Source: DASSFG01 sp035547915 (GTDB lineage Bacteria; Planctomycetota; Planctomycetia; Pirellulales; JAICIG01). From it: a stretch of 18,458 nt of DNA. The DNA lies in contig DASZTS010000044.1 of NCBI GenBank assembly GCA_035547915.1, positions 1-18,458 of the forward strand. The letters run 5' to 3'. Below the pieces are notes generated by a model that saw nothing but the letters and a program-made list of their open reading frames with translations, did no database searches and had not been told where the DNA came from. Shown here one piece after another: positions 15,812-18,458 of this stretch. Within the stretch, counting starts at the first letter, position 1; each line of letters opens with the position of its first letter. The translations under genes and the position numbers were made by a program.

Positions 15812-16132
15812 GGTAGCAAGCTCCGGTGGTGGCTTGAATCGGTGTTGGAACGACGCCCAAAATGACGTTGGATGAAATAGCGCTCCGCAAAAGCGGGGCC
15901 ACGGCCGACGCATGGATCCGTTCGCGTGGTCTAGGCCATTGACGGGCGATTGTCCCGATCCAATGAGCGTTGTTGTGTGCGGTGTGGCACATCGAAGGAC
16001 AGGAACGCACGGACTAGAGCGTCTGACCATATCGTCCCGCGCCTTTCCCCTGGGGTCGGCCTTTGTTTCACAACCGCGGGGCGCGTCGTTTGCTTTTCGG
16101 CACGCATTCAAAACTGACCCGAGGAGGTTGTT
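15812..16132. other. Divergent intergenic region between kinase-like and synthetase genes
   Basis: No convincing gene is visible in these 321 bases. It should hold outward-facing promoters for both neighbours. The plus-strand end carries the strong ribosome binding site of the synthetase gene. TTGACG at 15939-15944 looks like a -35 box but has only a poor -10 partner, so no promoter is claimed. Confidence 0.45.
16121..16127 (+). promoter_or_regulatory. Ribosome binding site deciding a GTG start
   Basis: GAGGAGG, near-perfect to the anti-Shine-Dalgarno sequence, lies 5 bases before the GTG at 16133. There is no nearby in-frame ATG, and this site fixes the GTG as the start of the acyl-CoA synthetase gene. 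It suggests efficient translation. Confidence 0.75.
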
Positions 16133-18458
16133 GTGCCCATTCAAAACCTGGACAGAATCTTCCGGCCACGGAGCGTTGCGGTAATCGGTGCCAGCGACCA
16201 ACCCGGCAAGGTCGGTCACACGCTTTTGCAGAATCTGCGAGTTGGAGGGTTTTCTGGCGCGATTTATCCGATCAATGCCAAACGCTCCACGGTGCAAGGA
16301 CTACCGGCGGTAGCACATGTTGGCGAGCTGGCATCGCCGCCCGATTTGGCAGTCATCTGTACTCCGGCCCCGACAGTGCCCGCGGTTGTACGTGAGTGTG
16401 GCGAAATTGGCACCCGCGGCTTGATTATCATTTCGGCCGGTTTTCGCGAAGTGGGATCACAAGGTCGGGCACTCGAAGAGCAAATCCGTTGCGAGGCGGC
16501 TCGGTACGAAGGGCTGCGTATCGTCGGACCGAACTGCCTGGGCGTTATGGCGCCGCACTCCGGGCTCAATGCCAGTTTTGCGGCGTCGTCACCCCAGGCC
16601 GGCCACGTTGCGTTCATATCGCAATCGGGCGCGCTCTGTACGTCCGTGCTCGACTGGGCCCTGGAAGAAGAGATCGGGTTCTCGTACTTCGTGTCGATCG
16701 GCAATATGCTCGACGTCGGTGTGGGTGATCTGATCGATTATTTCGGGTCCGATCCCACCACCGATTCGATCGTGCTCTATGTCGAGTCGATCAACGATGC
16801 TCGGCAGTTCATGTCGGCCGCGCGGGCGTTTGCTCGCCGCAAGCCAATCGTGGTCTACAAGGCCGGTCGCTTCGCTCAATCGGCGAAAGCCGCCGCTTCC
16901 CACACGGGTGCGATGGCGGGCGTCGACGCCGTCTACGATGCCGCATTCCAACGAGCGGGTGCGGTGAGGGTCTCGCTCGTCGACGACTTGTTCGACTGCG
17001 CGCAGTTGCTGGCCCGGAAGCGAATCCCCCAAGGACCGCGGTTGGCGATCGTCACGAATGCCGGTGGGCCGGGCGTCATGGCTACCGACGCGCTTTTGAC
17101 CCGCCAAGGGGTTCTAGCCACTCTCTCTGACGATTCGCTGACAAAGCTTAACTCGGTGCTCCCCACTTGCTGGTCGCACGGCAACCCGATCGACGTGTTG
17201 GGTGACGCGCCGCCGGAACGATTCGCCAAATCTCTGGAAATCGCTCTGACCGACTCGGCGGTCGATGCATCGCTGGTCGTGCTGACGCCCCAGGCGATGA
17301 CGGATCCGACGGCAGCGGCCCGCGCGGTGGGCGAGGTCGCCGCGCGTCATCGTAAGCCGGTGTTAGCGGTGTGGATGGGAGGAAAATCGGTCCGCGAAGG
17401 CATTCGCTTGCTCAATAACTTTGGTGTGCCAACCTACAACACACCCGATCACGCGGTGCGCTCGTTCATGTATTTGGTCTCATATGCCAACAACCTCGAG
17501 ATACTTTACGAAACGCCGCGCGACGTCCCGCTGGCATTTCGCCTCGATAAGGAGTCGATCCGGCGCCGTTTCGACGAAGTGGTCAAGCTCCAGATTCAGG
17601 GCAATACCCCCACGGCCGTGGCGAACGCTTCGTGCGTATTGTCCGAAGAAGGCTCCAAGGAACTGCTCGACGCCTACGGTATCCCGGTCACTTTGCCCGT
17701 GCGCGCGAACGACACCGACGAGGCCGTCAAGGTCGCCGAGTTCGTCGGCTACCCCGTGGTCTTGAAGATCGCGTCGCCCGATATCACTCACAAGACAGAC
17801 GTAGGCGGGGTGGCCTTGAATGTGAAGAACGAAGAAGAAGTTCGGGTGGCCTTCGACCGAATGATCGGCTCGGCTCGCACGAAGCGACCCGAGGCGCGCA
17901 TCGCAGGTGTGACCATACAACCGATGATCACGGCGTCTGACGGCATCGAGTTAATTCTGGGGGCGAAGCAAGACCCCGTGTTCGGTGCGGTGCTTCTGAT
18001 CGGTGCGGGCGGTGTGACAGCCGAACTCTTTCAAGATCGTGCTCTCGGGCTTCCACCGTTGAACGAACGACTGGCCAGGCACATGCTTCAATCGTTGCGT
18101 TCTTGGCCGTTGCTTTCGGGCTATCGCGGGCGGCCGGCTATCGACCTCGACCGGTTGATCGAGGTCATGATGCGGTTCTCTTATTTGGTGGCTGATTTTC
18201 CGCAAATTACGGAGATCGATATCAATCCGTTACTGGTCACTCCGCAGAATGTCGTGGCACTCGATGCGCGGATCGCGATCGACAACCAACACATGGCGAG
18301 TCTGGACCGGCCTTTCAGCCACGGCCAGCGCGCATGGCTGGGCAATTTGCGAAGACTAGCGCGGTGGACTCAGACATGCTACACCTTGGCCTTATGCGGT
18401 ACTCGCATGGGAGCGCGATCAGAGGCCGTGCGGCGAGACCGTCTGCTAGGACAAGGAA
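16133..18458 (+). CDS. ADP-forming acyl-CoA (acetate-CoA) synthetase, 3' end outside the window
   Basis: I translated an uninterrupted frame of 775 codons with no stop before the window end. The enzyme converts acyl-CoA, ADP and phosphate to acid, CoA and ATP, a way to conserve energy in fermentation, and can run in reverse to activate acids. Domain order is that of the single-chain alpha-beta fusion: CoA-binding Rossmann domain (VAVIGASDQPGKVG near 16-29), succinyl-CoA-ligase-like domains with the phosphohistidine motif SHTGA (H257), then an ATP-grasp domain from about residue 500 with THKTDVGGV (H553). Both transfer histidines are present, so it should be active. The family core ends near residue 722 (EIDINPLLV, ALDARIAID). 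A further 50 residues, basic and unfamiliar, follow; they are either a short tail or the start of an extra domain. It is divergent from the kinase-like gene. Confidence 0.93.
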   Translation, partial: MPIQNLDRIFRPRSVAVIGASDQPGKVGHTLLQNLRVGGFSGAIYPINAKRSTVQGLPAVAHVGELASPPDLAVICTPAPTVPAVVRECGEIGTRGLIIISAGFREVGSQGRALEEQIRCEAARYEGLRIVGPNCLGVMAPHSGLNASFAASSPQAGHVAFISQSGALCTSVLDWALEEEIGFSYFVSIGNMLDVGVGDLIDYFGSDPTTDSIVLYVESINDARQFMSAARAFARRKPIVVYKAGRFAQSAKAAASHTGAMAGVDAVYDAAFQRAGAVRVSLVDDLFDCAQLLARKRIPQGPRLAIVTNAGGPGVMATDALLTRQGVLATLSDDSLTKLNSVLPTCWSHGNPIDVLGDAPPERFAKSLEIALTDSAVDASLVVLTPQAMTDPTAAARAVGEVAARHRKPVLAVWMGGKSVREGIRLLNNFGVPTYNTPDHAVRSFMYLVSYANNLEILYETPRDVPLAFRLDKESIRRRFDEVVKLQIQGNTPTAVANASCVLSEEGSKELLDAYGIPVTLPVRANDTDEAVKVAEFVGYPVVLKIASPDITHKTDVGGVALNVKNEEEVRVAFDRMIGSARTKRPEARIAGVTIQPMITASDGIELILGAKQDPVFGAVLLIGAGGVTAELFQDRALGLPPLNERLARHMLQSLRSWPLLSGYRGRPAIDLDRLIEVMMRFSYLVADFPQITEIDINPLLVTPQNVVALDARIAIDNQHMASLDRPFSHGQRAWLGNLRRLARWTQTCYTLALCGTRMGARSEAVRRDRLLGQG

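Noticed and set aside
15812..16297. N-terminal extension of the kinase-like gene by 162 codons
   Set aside because: It would overlap the well-supported start of the divergent synthetase gene and shows no conserved sequence; the GTG at 15811 with GGAG is better.

Overview
This is most likely a chromosomal segment of a planctomycete or a similar moderately GC-rich bacterium. The lineage guess rests on overall protein character and is only moderately secure; there is no rRNA or marker gene to anchor it. The centre of the window is a complete locus for making a cytoplasmic, bidirectional group 3b [NiFe]-hydrogenase (NADP-linked, 'sulfhydrogenase' type) together with the full HypABCDEF maturation set.

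Layout, left to right. At 1-86 (minus) is the first 28 codons of a gene that runs off the left edge, possibly an ISKra4-type transposase. Then come three minus-strand genes, in transcription order from right to left: a dihydroorotate-dehydrogenase-like FMN protein (3433-4443), hypF (1025-3295) and a two-BON-domain protein (156-647). A 395-base intergenic region (4444-4838) separates these from a long plus-strand block. That block begins with two stand-alone cyclic-nucleotide-binding-fold proteins without DNA-binding domains (4839-5387 and 5533-6024). It continues as a tightly packed run: hydB-hydG-hydD-hydA (beta, gamma, delta, alpha; 6029-10118), a HybD-type maturation protease (10115-10717), hypA, hypB, hypC, hypD and hypE (10699-14177). 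Most junctions overlap by 4 to 19 bases or lie within 15 bases, so a single polycistronic message with translational coupling is likely. A convergent minus-strand gene (14186-15811) encodes a two-domain phosphotransferase-fold/P-loop kinase protein. Divergent from it is an ADP-forming acyl-CoA (acetate-CoA) synthetase (16133 to the window end, no stop reached).

How the parts fit. HydD and HydA form the hydrogenase module, with Ni-Fe ligands at C70/C73 and C422/C425 of HydA and three predicted [4Fe-4S] clusters in HydD. HydB and HydG form the NAD(P)H-side electron-transfer module. HypE and HypF make the cyanide ligands, HypC and HypD assemble Fe(CN)2CO, HypA and HypB insert nickel, and the protease trims the HydA C-terminus. 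The flanking genes suit low-oxygen or energy-limited survival: the synthetase conserves ATP from acyl-CoA (fermentation). The kinase-like protein has the same two-domain build as mycobacterial Rv2004c, a dormancy-regulon protein, and group 3b hydrogenases are hypoxia-induced in mycobacteria. I infer a fermentation/hypoxia island. The less ordinary parts are the pair of degenerate cyclic-nucleotide-binding proteins, the dihydroorotate-dehydrogenase-like protein that lacks the family's catalytic base, and two divergently oriented sigma-54-like promoter candidates in 4444-4838. I saw no CRISPR array, tRNA, rRNA, phage module or intact insertion sequence.
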